A DNA stretch of 64,000 nucleotides from positions 2,262,001 to 2,326,000 of the forward strand of contig NZ_CP061768.1 in NCBI RefSeq assembly GCF_013624435.2, written 5' to 3'. The notes under the pieces were generated by a model, which ran no database searches, was not told where the DNA came from, and saw only the letters and a list, made by a program, of their open reading frames with translations. The stretch's first letter is position 1, and the number at the start of each line of letters is the position of its first letter. The stretch comes from Nocardioides campestrisoli. GTDB lineage: Bacteria > Actinomycetota > Actinomycetes > Propionibacteriales > Nocardioidaceae. The translations under genes were made by a program, and so were the position numbers. Below are positions 46,509 through 53,757 of this stretch, in pieces.

Positions 46509-47652
46509 GCCCCACGATCTCCTTCATGATCTCCGTGGTGCCCCCGTAGATCGTGGAGATCCGGGAGTCCAGGTAGTCGTGCGCGATCCGGTACTCCAGC
46601 ATGTAGCCGTAGCCGCCGTGCAGCTGGACGCAGCGCTGCACCACGTCGACGTACTGCTCGGTGCACCAGAACTTGGCCGCCGCGGCGTCGGCCGCGCTGA
46701 GCTCTCCGCGGGTGTGCCGCTCCAGCAGTCCGTCGACGTAGCCCCGGGAGACCCGGACGCCGGTGACCATCTCCGCGAGCTCGAACCGGGTGTTCTGGAA
46801 CTTGCCGATCGGCTTGCCGAACGCCGTGCGCTCCTTGACGTAGGCCAGCGTGCGCTCCAGCACCCCCTCGGCCGAGGCGACCGCGTTGGCGGCGATCGCG
46901 ATCCGCTCCTGGGGCAGGTTGCGCATCAGCCCGGCGAACCCCGTGCCCTCCTCCCCCAGCAGGTTGGCCACCGGGACCCGTACGTCGGAGAAGAACAGCT
47001 CGCTGGTGTCCTGGGCGTGCAGACCGACCTTCTCCAGGTTGCGCCCGCGCGAGAAGCCCGGCCGGTCGGCCTCGATCACGAGCAGGCTGATCCCGTGGTG
47101 CGGGTGGGGGCCGGTGCGGACGGCGGTGGCCACGAGGTCGGCGTTCTGCCCGTTGGAGATGAAGACCTTGCTGCCGTTGACGACGTACTCGTCGCCCTCC
47201 CGCACCGCCGAGGTGGTGATCCCGGACAGGTCGCTGCCGGTGCCGGGCTCGGTCATCGCCACCGCCACGACCAGCTCGCCGGCCGCGATGCCCGGCAGCC
47301 AGCGCGCCTTCTGCTCGTCGTCGGTCAGGTCGGTGAAGTACGGGATGACGATGTCGCTGGAGAGGCCGACGCAGGCCATCCCGTCGGAGACGGGGTGGCG
47401 GGCGAGCTCCTCGCCGATGACCGCGTTGAACCGGAAGTCGGTCGTCCCGCCGCCGCCGTACTCCTCGGGGATGTTGAACCCGAGCAGGCCGGCGGAGGCG
47501 GCCTCGGTGAAGAGCCAGCGGTCGACCTTCCCCTCGGCGCGCCAGCGCTCGGCGTTCGGCTCCGCGTGCTTCGCCACGAACGCACGCACGGTCTCGCGCA
47601 GGTACTCGTGGTCCGCGTCGTAGAGGGACCGCGGTCCCACCACGCCGCTCAT
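46492..47652 (-). CDS. Acyl-CoA dehydrogenase
   Basis: 386-residue flavoenzyme that introduces the alpha-beta double bond in acyl-CoA. Seen: the AMTEPGTGSDLSGI FAD/substrate signature, the catalytic-base region and the C-terminal signature in YGGTTEIMKEIVGRDLGL, plus RTAFGKPIGKFQ and QLHGGYGYM. Length is normal for short- to medium-chain enzymes, but chain specificity is unreadable. The ATG at 47652 overlaps the aldehyde dehydrogenase stop by 4 bases, so the two are one operon. In this context it could take the acyl-CoA products of oligo-isoprenoid breakdown (inference). Confidence 0.92.
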   Translation of the reverse strand: MSGVVGPRSLYDADHEYLRETVRAFVAKHAEPNAERWRAEGKVDRWLFTEAASAGLLGFNIPEEYGGGGTTDFRFNAVIGEELARHPVSDGMACVGLSSDIVIPYFTDLTDDEQKARWLPGIAAGELVVAVAMTEPGTGSDLSGITTSAVREGDEYVVNGSKVFISNGQNADLVATAVRTGPHPHHGISLLVIEADRPGFSRGRNLEKVGLHAQDTSELFFSDVRVPVANLLGEEGTGFAGLMRNLPQERIAIAANAVASAEGVLERTLAYVKERTAFGKPIGKFQNTRFELAEMVTGVRVSRGYVDGLLERHTRGELSAADAAAAKFWCTEQYVDVVQRCVQLHGGYGYMLEYRIAHDYLDSRISTIYGGTTEIMKEIVGRDLGL

Positions 47653-49268
47653 CGCAGCCTCAGCCGGCGCATCAGCGCCAGCTGCCGGTTGGTCTGGTGC
47701 ACGAAGGCCTCCACCGGCTTGCCGGGTGGCGGCCCCAACGGCATGAGGCGCTGACGCGCCACGGTCTGGGCGTCGGTGAACCGGCGGATCCCCTCGGCGC
47801 CGTGGCGCCGGCCCAGCCCGCTCTCCCCCATGCCGCCCATGCCGGCCTCGACGCTGCCCGCGGCCGCGGCGGCGCCGTCGTTGATGTTGACCGCGCCGGC
47901 GCGCAGGGAGACCGCGAGCCGCTCGGCGCTCCCGACGTCGCGGGACCAGACCGAGGCGGAGAGCCCGTAGGTCCCCTGGTTGGACAGCGCCACGGCGTCC
48001 GCGTCGCTCGCGAACGGGTAGAGGGAGACGACCGGACCGAAGGTCTCCTCGGAGAAGATCCTCATCGCGGAGGTGACGCCCTCCAGGACCGTGGGCTCGA
48101 AGAAGAGCGGTCCCAGATCGGGGCGTGCCTGACCTCCCGTGAGCACCCTGGCTCCCTGCGCGACGGCGTCCTCGACGTGGGCAGTGACCCGCTCCAGCTG
48201 GTCGAGGGAGGTGAGGGACCCGACGTCGACGGAGTAGTCGTACGCGCTGCCCAGCCGCAGCTCCTCGGTCGCCCGGACCAGGGCGTCGCGGAACTCGTCG
48301 TACACGTCCTCGTGGGCGTAGACGCGCTCGACGTGGATGCACATCTGCCCGGTGTTGGCGAAGGCGGCGGTCGCGGCGCCGTGCGCGGCGGCCGCCAGGT
48401 CGGCGTCGCGCCGCACGACCAGCGGGTTCTTCCCACCCAGCTCGAGCGAGGCCCCGACCAGCCGGCCAGCGGCGCGTCGGGCCACCTCGCGGCCGGTCGC
48501 GGTGGAGCCGGTGAACGCCACGTAGTCGACCGCGTCGACCAGCGCCGGGCCGGTGACCTCACCGACGCCGGTGACCACCTGCCACACGTCGGCCGGCAGG
48601 CCGGCGCGGTCCATCAGCGCGCGGGTCCACAGCAGCGTCAACGGAGTCTGGGCGTCGGCCTTGGAGACCACCGCGTTCCCGGCGAGCAGCGCCGGCAGCA
48701 CGTCGCCCACGCCCAGGTAGAGCGGGTAGTTCCACGGCGAGATGATGCCCACCACCCCCTTGGGGACCCGGACCTCCTTGACCACCGTCGCCCCGGGCAC
48801 CATGCCCCGGAGCCGGGCGGGCTTGAGGTAGTGCTCGGCGCGCCGGCCGTAGTGGCGGGCCAGCGCGACGACCTGGCCGACCTCCTGCCACGCGTGGAAC
48901 CGGGCCTTGCCGGTCTCCCACTGGATCAGGTCGAGCACCTGCTCCTGCGCCTCGAGCAGCAGGTCGTGGAAGGCGAGCACCAGCCGGGCGCGCTCGCCGA
49001 CGGCGACGCCCGCCCAGTCCCGCTGGGCGACCCGTGCCCGGGCCACCGCGGCGGCCACGTCGGGTGCGGAGCACTGCGGGACCGAGGCGGTCGGCTCCAG
49101 GGTGAACGGGGCGGACGCCGTCTGCAGGGGCACCTCGTCCGCCTCGGTCTCGCGGCGCACCCAGCCGCTCCACTCGCGGAGGACGTCGGCGTCCACCCAG
49201 GGCGGCCGGGCGGCCCGCGCGGGCGGGCTCACGCTCTGACGCGGAGGCGGGGTGAGCTCGGTGGTCAT
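47649..49268 (-). CDS. Aldehyde dehydrogenase (succinate-semialdehyde dehydrogenase-like)
   Basis: 539 residues. Catalytic features: Asn180 in ISPWNYP, Glu276 in LELGGK and the nucleophile Cys310 in NTGQMC, with the NAD(P) loop GSTATGREVARRA. Oxidises an aldehyde to the acid. The ATG at 49268 has AGGAG upstream. A good promoter lies at 49322-49350 on the minus strand, with a Crp-type box just downstream of the start point. It diverges from the latex clearing protein gene, whose products carry aldehyde ends, so it is a good candidate for their oxidation; the database label would probably be SSADH-like. Confidence 0.9.
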   Translation of the reverse strand: MTTELTPPPRQSVSPPARAARPPWVDADVLREWSGWVRRETEADEVPLQTASAPFTLEPTASVPQCSAPDVAAAVARARVAQRDWAGVAVGERARLVLAFHDLLLEAQEQVLDLIQWETGKARFHAWQEVGQVVALARHYGRRAEHYLKPARLRGMVPGATVVKEVRVPKGVVGIISPWNYPLYLGVGDVLPALLAGNAVVSKADAQTPLTLLWTRALMDRAGLPADVWQVVTGVGEVTGPALVDAVDYVAFTGSTATGREVARRAAGRLVGASLELGGKNPLVVRRDADLAAAAHGAATAAFANTGQMCIHVERVYAHEDVYDEFRDALVRATEELRLGSAYDYSVDVGSLTSLDQLERVTAHVEDAVAQGARVLTGGQARPDLGPLFFEPTVLEGVTSAMRIFSEETFGPVVSLYPFASDADAVALSNQGTYGLSASVWSRDVGSAERLAVSLRAGAVNINDGAAAAAGSVEAGMGGMGESGLGRRHGAEGIRRFTDAQTVARQRLMPLGPPPGKPVEAFVHQTNRQLALMRRLRLR

Positions 49269-49296
49269 GGACGGCTCCTGAGGTCGTCGAGAGGCC

Positions 49297-49310
49297 GTGA
49301 CGCACGTCAC
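49297..49310. promoter_or_regulatory. Crp/FNR-type box upstream of the aldehyde dehydrogenase gene
   Basis: GTGACGCACGTCAC is a perfect GTGA-N6-TCAC dyad, extended to CGTGACG-CA-CGTCACG at 49296-49311. It matches the Crp/GlxR pattern of actinobacteria. Located just downstream of the predicted start point, so repression or a roadblock is more likely than activation there. Confidence 0.6.
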
Positions 49311-49321
49311 GATCTGTTGGG

Positions 49322-49350
49322 ACGCTAGGTCCTGGCCTCCCGCAAGTCAA
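49322..49350 (-). promoter_or_regulatory. Promoter of the aldehyde dehydrogenase-acyl-CoA dehydrogenase operon
   Basis: Minus-strand TTGACT (49345-49350), a 17-base spacer and TAGCGT (49322-49327): one of the best sigma-70-type promoters in the window. Confidence 0.65.
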
Positions 49351-49366
49351 TGACTTCTCCACCCCC

Positions 49367-49396
49367 TTGCCAAGGGCGTCTCCACGCTCCTATGTT
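49367..49396 (+). promoter_or_regulatory. Promoter of the latex clearing protein gene
   Basis: TTGCCA (49367-49372), an 18-base spacer and TATGTT (49391-49396). The -10 overlaps the palindromic operator at 49392-49411. The transcript would have a leader of about 100 bases. Confidence 0.6.
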
Positions 49397-49411
49397 AATG
49401 AGAATTCACAT
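49392..49411. promoter_or_regulatory. Operator A, shared with the regulator/acyl-CoA ligase region
   Basis: ATGTTAATGAGAATTCACAT is a 20-base imperfect palindrome (14 of 20 positions symmetric) covering the lcp -10. Read on the opposite strand, the element at 52077-52096 matches it at 16 of 20 positions. The likely binder is the double-TetR regulator encoded between the two sites. Confidence 0.7.
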
Positions 49412-49505
49412 CACTCGTGGATGCCCGAGTGGGAGTCCGTACGGCGGCGCACCGCCGGCCGCACTGCCTTCCGAGGCGTCCGGCCCCTCGGAAGGCGGAC
49501 CACCT

Positions 49506-50711
49506 ATGACCACCGTGAGCAGACGCAACGTGCTGAGTCTCGGCGCCGCGCTCGGACTGACCACAGCCCTGAACCCCGCCACGCAGGCCTGGTCCTGGGC
49601 TCCTTCGCAGTCGATCGCCGGCAGCGGGACGGGGGTCGATCCGCAGTGGGTCTGGGACCCCGAGATCGACCAGATCATGGCCGACCTGATCACCAGCGGG
49701 AAGACCGCCTCGACCAACACCGCGCTGCGCCGCTGGGTCGACAACGGCCAGACGGTCCCCCGCGAGCTGCCGTCCGACCTGCGCGACTGGCTGGAGCGCA
49801 AGACCCGCCTGCCCGACTGGGCCGACCGCAACCTCCTGCTGCGCTCCGGTGACGTCAACCGCAAGCTGGACACCCACTTCCTCATCCTCTACGGCGTCGG
49901 CGGCGGCATCATGAGCACCGTCATCCCGCGGGAGGCGAAGTCGGTCTACTGGTCCAAGGGCGGGGCCGACATGCAGGACCGGGCCGCGAAGACGTTCACC
50001 TTCGGCTACGACATGGCCGAGCTGCGAGGCTACGAGCCCGAGGGCCAGTTCCTGGTGACCGCCAACAAGACCCGGATCGTGCACGCCGCCGTCCGGCACC
50101 TCCTCCCCCAGTCCCCGCACTGGCGCGCGGTCGCCGACGAGACGATCCCGATCAGCAACCACGACATCCTGGTCACCTTCCACTCCACCGGCACGTTCGC
50201 CCACATGAAGCTCAAGGAGTGGGGGTTCCTGCGGAACAAGGACGACGACTACGCCTTCCTCCACTCCTGGCAGGTCGCGCTGAGCCAGCTCGGCGTCCGC
50301 GACGAGTACATCCCGTCGTCGTGGGCCGCGGCCGAGGCGCAGTCCGCGCAGATCCTCACCCCCATCCTCGCCCCCACCCAGGAGGGCCGGAACCTCGCCG
50401 AGCAGCTGCTGGGCCTGACCGCCCAGATCGACTTCGGCGTGACCCGCGGCGTCCTCAACGAGTTCGTCCGGTTCCTGCTCGGCGACCAGGTCGGCGACTG
50501 GCTCGGCCTGCGGCGCGACTACGCGGCGGCCGCGTTCATCAGGACGGCGTGGCCGATCTACATGGCGTTCCGGCGCGGCACCATCCCGATCCTCCCGGTC
50601 ACCTACTACGCGTTCGACCAGTTCGTCCGGGCGTTCGCCATGTTCTTCCTCAACCGCGGCCAGGACACCAAGACGACGCCGATCGAGATCCCGGACATGA
50701 ACCGGCCCTGA
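49506..50711 (+). CDS. lcp: Latex clearing protein (rubber oxygenase), DUF2236 family
   Basis: Secreted b-type haem dioxygenase that cuts poly(cis-1,4-isoprene) at double bonds to oligo-isoprenoids with keto and aldehyde ends. 401 residues; Tat signal SRRNVLSLGAALG at the N-terminus. Compared from memory with LcpK30 of Streptomyces, all residues with known roles are kept with a constant offset of 5: Glu143 (E148), Arg159 (R164), Lys162 (K167), Thr163 (T168), Arg190 (R195) and the haem-ligand His193 (H198), in PREAKSVYWSKGGADMQDR and TRIVHAAVRHLLPQS. The end IEIPDMNRP also fits. The ATG at 49506 begins the Tat signal. Divergent to the aldehyde dehydrogenase; operator A covers its promoter. Function on rubber itself is inferred. 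Confidence 0.87.
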   Translation: MTTVSRRNVLSLGAALGLTTALNPATQAWSWAPSQSIAGSGTGVDPQWVWDPEIDQIMADLITSGKTASTNTALRRWVDNGQTVPRELPSDLRDWLERKTRLPDWADRNLLLRSGDVNRKLDTHFLILYGVGGGIMSTVIPREAKSVYWSKGGADMQDRAAKTFTFGYDMAELRGYEPEGQFLVTANKTRIVHAAVRHLLPQSPHWRAVADETIPISNHDILVTFHSTGTFAHMKLKEWGFLRNKDDDYAFLHSWQVALSQLGVRDEYIPSSWAAAEAQSAQILTPILAPTQEGRNLAEQLLGLTAQIDFGVTRGVLNEFVRFLLGDQVGDWLGLRRDYAAAAFIRTAWPIYMAFRRGTIPILPVTYYAFDQFVRAFAMFFLNRGQDTKTTPIEIPDMNRP

Positions 50712-50743
50712 CAGGATCGAGCCGGGCGCGCGCCCACCTGACT

Positions 50744-50789
50744 CCGGCCTGACGCCGGGCCACCCGAGACCTGGCCGGCGTCAGGCCGG
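50744..50789. terminator. Hairpin between lcp and the convergent double-TetR gene
   Basis: Perfect 15-base stem with a 16-base loop that can pair further. The right arm includes the regulator's stop codon. Confidence 0.7.
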
Positions 50790-51953
50790 TACGCCGAGGG
50801 CACCCAGCAGCAGGGCCGTCACCCCGTCCCGGTGCTCCCCGGTGTCCTGCCAGTGCAGGCCGCGGCCGGCCTCGACCACCACCCCGAACCCCGCGTGCAC
50901 CAGGGTCCGGGTCTGGCGCGCGTCCAGCTCGGGGCGCACCTGCCCCAGCCAGCGTTCCCAGACCGCGACGTGCTCGCGCTGCGCCAGCGTCACCGGCCGC
51001 TGCAGCTCGGGCGGCAGCCCGACGATCTCCGCCTCGGCGACGCTGATCAGCTCGGTGTTCTCGAAGCTGTAGGCCACGAAGGCGGCCGCCAGTGCGGCCA
51101 CCGAGTCCCGCGGACCGCGTACGCCTTGCAGCGCCTGCCCGACGGCCTGCTCGAGCAGCCCCGCGGTCTGCAGACAGGCCGCGGCGAGGATGTCGGCCTT
51201 GACCGGGTAGTGCCGGTAGATCGCCGACGGGCTCAGCCCCACGGCCCTCGCGATCTGGCCCATGCTCACCTGCGGGAAGCCGCGCTCGGCGAACAGCGGG
51301 ATCGCCGCCTGCAGGATCTCGGCGCGCCGGCTGGCGGGCTCGGGCCTGCTCGGCAGGTGCACCAGCGAGCCGGAGGCGGGTGCCGCTCCCGGTTCCGCCT
51401 CCGCCACTCCCAGCGCGGCGGCGACGAGCAGGTCCTCGGCGCGCTGACGGGCGATCGGCGTGCGGTGCAACGTGATCGAGCCGATGGCGCCGAGCGCCGC
51501 CGCGGCCCGCAGCCTGGGCTGCGTCCCGCCCAGCTCACGCTCGACGGCGTCGGTGACGCCGTCCACCACGGCGGCGAACTTGCCCCTCAGCTCGCCGCGG
51601 TCCTCCGCCTCGAGGTAGCGGGCCTCCCACCGGTAGACCCCACCCGAGGCCCGGTGGTCCAGCGTCTCCTCCGCCAGGGCACGGAGCAGACCGGGCAGCC
51701 CGACCGCGTCGGACTGCTCCTCCAGGACGCGGAGCAGCCGGTCGACCATCAGGTTGGCGCACTCGACGAAGAGGGCGTACTTGTTCGGGAAGTGCCGGTA
51801 GAGCGCCGCGGCGGTGATGCCCACCTCGGCGGCGACCTCCTCCATCGAGGCGCCGTGGTAGCCGCGGGCACTGAAGACCGGGCCGGCGGCGTCGACGATC
51901 AGCTGTCGGCGGTTGCGCGGACGACGGCGCGCGGTCACCTCGTCGACCGTCAT
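50781..51953 (-). CDS. Double-domain TetR family regulator
   Basis: 390 residues with two complete TetR units: helix-turn-helix 1 at about residues 12-60 (VFSARGYHGASMEEVAAEVGITAAALYRHF-type sequence) and helix-turn-helix 2 at about 207-255 (FAERGFPQVSMGQIARAVGLSPSAIYRHY), each with its own ligand-binding domain. A single chain can thus mimic a TetR dimer. Tandem TetR proteins are known in actinobacteria beside lipid and acyl-CoA genes. It lies between lcp (convergent) and the acyl-CoA ligase (divergent), and near-identical operators in both flanking promoter regions suggest it controls all of them. Ligand could be an acyl-CoA (inference). Confidence 0.88.
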   Translation of the reverse strand: MTVDEVTARRRPRNRRQLIVDAAGPVFSARGYHGASMEEVAAEVGITAAALYRHFPNKYALFVECANLMVDRLLRVLEEQSDAVGLPGLLRALAEETLDHRASGGVYRWEARYLEAEDRGELRGKFAAVVDGVTDAVERELGGTQPRLRAAAALGAIGSITLHRTPIARQRAEDLLVAAALGVAEAEPGAAPASGSLVHLPSRPEPASRRAEILQAAIPLFAERGFPQVSMGQIARAVGLSPSAIYRHYPVKADILAAACLQTAGLLEQAVGQALQGVRGPRDSVAALAAAFVAYSFENTELISVAEAEIVGLPPELQRPVTLAQREHVAVWERWLGQVRPELDARQTRTLVHAGFGVVVEAGRGLHWQDTGEHRDGVTALLLGALGVPA

Positions 51954-52056
51954 CGGTGCCCCCCGTGTCTGTGCCCTCGCGGCTCCTCGCGTCCTGCTGT
52001 CCGCGTCAGGGGCAAGTCAACCATGCCGCCGACCAGCCCACGTCCCCACCGTCTCA

Positions 52057-52072
52057 GTGAATCCGCGTTCAC
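52057..52072. promoter_or_regulatory. Inverted repeat GTGAA-N6-TTCAC in the regulator/ligase intergenic region
   Basis: Perfect 5-base arms with a 6-base spacer, next to operator B; a third half-site GTGAA follows at 52079-52083 (part of operator B), giving TTCAC-N6-GTGAA as well. It may be a second binding site of the same TetR-type protein. Confidence 0.5.
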
Positions 52073-52076
52073 AAGA

Positions 52077-52096
52077 ATGTGAATTCCGGTTAACTT
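52077..52096. promoter_or_regulatory. Operator B, copy of operator A
   Basis: The minus strand reads AAGTTAACCGGAATTCACAT, identical to operator A at 16 of 20 positions. Located between the divergent double-TetR and acyl-CoA ligase genes, 75 bases before the ligase start. Confidence 0.7.
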
Positions 52097-52170
52097 CCAG
52101 CATTCCCCTGAGGCCCGGTCCTGGGCATACTGACGCTCATCCACGTCCTCGAGAGCTCCTGGAGCCCACC

Positions 52171-53757
52171 ATGCAGACCGCAGCAGCCCACCCCCCTGCC
52201 TGGACCTTCCGGCACCACTGGATGGCTCAGGCAGCCACGCACGCGGCCATGAGGCCCGACAAGCCGGCGCTGCGGTACCGGGGCGAGACGACCACCTGGG
52301 CCCAGCTCTCGGAGCGGTCGCTGCGCGGTGCGGCGGCCCTGGCCGCCCGTGGCGTGGCCGAGGGCGACCGGGTGGCGCTGCTCACCCTGAACCACCCGTG
52401 GTTCGTCGAGGCGGTCTTCGCCGCCAACAGCCTGGGCGCGATGGCGGTGCCGCTCAACTTCCGCCTGGCGGCCCCCGAGCTCGACTACATCCTCCGCGAC
52501 AGCGCGCCGGCGGCGGTCTTCGTCGACGCGCCGCTGCTGCCGCTGCTCCGGGCCGCCGGCGCCTCGGCGGCGATCAGCACCGTGGTGGTGATCGGCGAGG
52601 CCGACCTGCAGGACGAGCCCGAGCACGTGGTGGGCTACGAGGAGTTCCTGGCGGCGCAGGAGCCGATGGAGCTGCCCGACGTCAGCGAGGAGTCCACCGC
52701 GCTGGTCATGTACACCTCCGGCACGACCGGACGACCCAAGGGCGCGATGCTCTCCCACCGCAACATGCAGGTGCAGGCGCTCACCTGCATCCGGGCGATG
52801 GAGATGGTCGACGACTCCGACATCGGGTTCCTGACCGCGCCGTTCTTCCACATCGCCGGCCTCGGGTCGATCGTGGCCAACATCGTGGTGGGCAGCACGG
52901 TGGTCATCCACCCGTTGGGGGCCTTCGACCCGGCCGCGGTGCTCGACGCCTACGAGGCCGAGCGGGCCACCGTCGTCTTCAACGTGCCGATGCAGTGGGA
53001 CCTGATCTGCGCCCAGCCCGACATCGACCGGCGCGACCTCAGGCTGAGGATCATCAGCTGGGGCGCGGCGCCGGCCTCGGACGCGACCCTGCGCGCGATG
53101 GCGAAGGCGTTCCCGGACGCCCTCAACGTGGCCGTCTTCGGGCAGACCGAGACCTCCCCGATCACCTGCGTGCTCCGCGGCGACGACTCGCTGCGCAAGC
53201 TGGGCTCGGTCGGGCAGCCGATCCCGACCCTGCAGTACCGGGTGGTCGACCACGAGATGAACGACGTCGCACCGGGCGAGGTGGGCGAGATCGTCTATCG
53301 CGGCCCGACCGTGATGCGGGGCTACTGGAACATGCCGGCGGAGACCGCGCAGGCCTTCGCGGGCGGCTGGTTCCACTCCGGCGACCTGGTCCGGCAGGAC
53401 GCCGAGGGCTTCGTCTGGGTGGTCGACCGGCTCAAGGACATGATCATCTCGGGCGGCGAGAACATCTACTGCGTGGAGGTCGAGAACGCCGTGGCCGCCC
53501 ACCCCGCGGTGCGCGAGGTGGCGGTGATCGGCCGCTCCGACGAACGGTGGGGCCAGGTGCCCGTCGCGGTCGTCTCCACCGCACCAGAGGCCGACTTGTC
53601 CCTGGAGGAGCTGGTGGGCTTCCTGGGCGGACGACTCGCCTCGTACAAGATGCCGAAGGACCTGGTGGTGCTCCCCGAGCTGCCGCGCAACGCCGGCGGC
53701 AAGATCCTCAAGGGGGCGCTGCGCGCGGATCCCTCTCCTGGAGTCCCGGCCCCCTAG
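52171..53757 (+). CDS. Acyl-CoA synthetase (fatty-acid/short-chain acyl-CoA ligase)
   Basis: 528-residue ANL-superfamily enzyme that activates a carboxylic acid as acyl-AMP then acyl-CoA. Seen: P-loop [11 protein letters not shown] at 181-191, the FGQTE adenylate-binding motif, the hinge region [15 protein letters not shown] and the C-terminal catalytic Lys511 in NAGGKILKG. Close in style to FadD/medium-chain ligases; substrate unproven. ATG at 52171 has GGAG upstream; sequence upstream in frame is the intergenic operator region. It ends in a CTAG shared with the convergent ctaD stop. In context it could activate oligo-isoprenoid acids made by Lcp and the aldehyde dehydrogenase. Confidence 0.92.
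   Translation: MQTAAAHPPAWTFRHHWMAQAATHAAMRPDKPALRYRGETTTWAQLSERSLRGAAALAARGVAEGDRVALLTLNHPWFVEAVFAANSLGAMAVPLNFRLAAPELDYILRDSAPAAVFVDAPLLPLLRAAGASAAISTVVVIGEADLQDEPEHVVGYEEFLAAQEPMELPDVSEESTALVMYTSGTTGRPKGAMLSHRNMQVQALTCIRAMEMVDDSDIGFLTAPFFHIAGLGSIVANIVVGSTVVIHPLGAFDPAAVLDAYEAERATVVFNVPMQWDLICAQPDIDRRDLRLRIISWGAAPASDATLRAMAKAFPDALNVAVFGQTETSPITCVLRGDDSLRKLGSVGQPIPTLQYRVVDHEMNDVAPGEVGEIVYRGPTVMRGYWNMPAETAQAFAGGWFHSGDLVRQDAEGFVWVVDRLKDMIISGGENIYCVEVENAVAAHPAVREVAVIGRSDERWGQVPVAVVSTAPEADLSLEELVGFLGGRLASYKMPKDLVVLPELPRNAGGKILKGALRADPSPGVPAP

Noticed and set aside
46492..53757. Gamma-aminobutyrate or succinate-semialdehyde pathway
   Set aside because: The aldehyde dehydrogenase resembles SSADH, but no GABA transaminase or GABA permease is present and neighbours point to acyl-CoA and isoprenoid chemistry.
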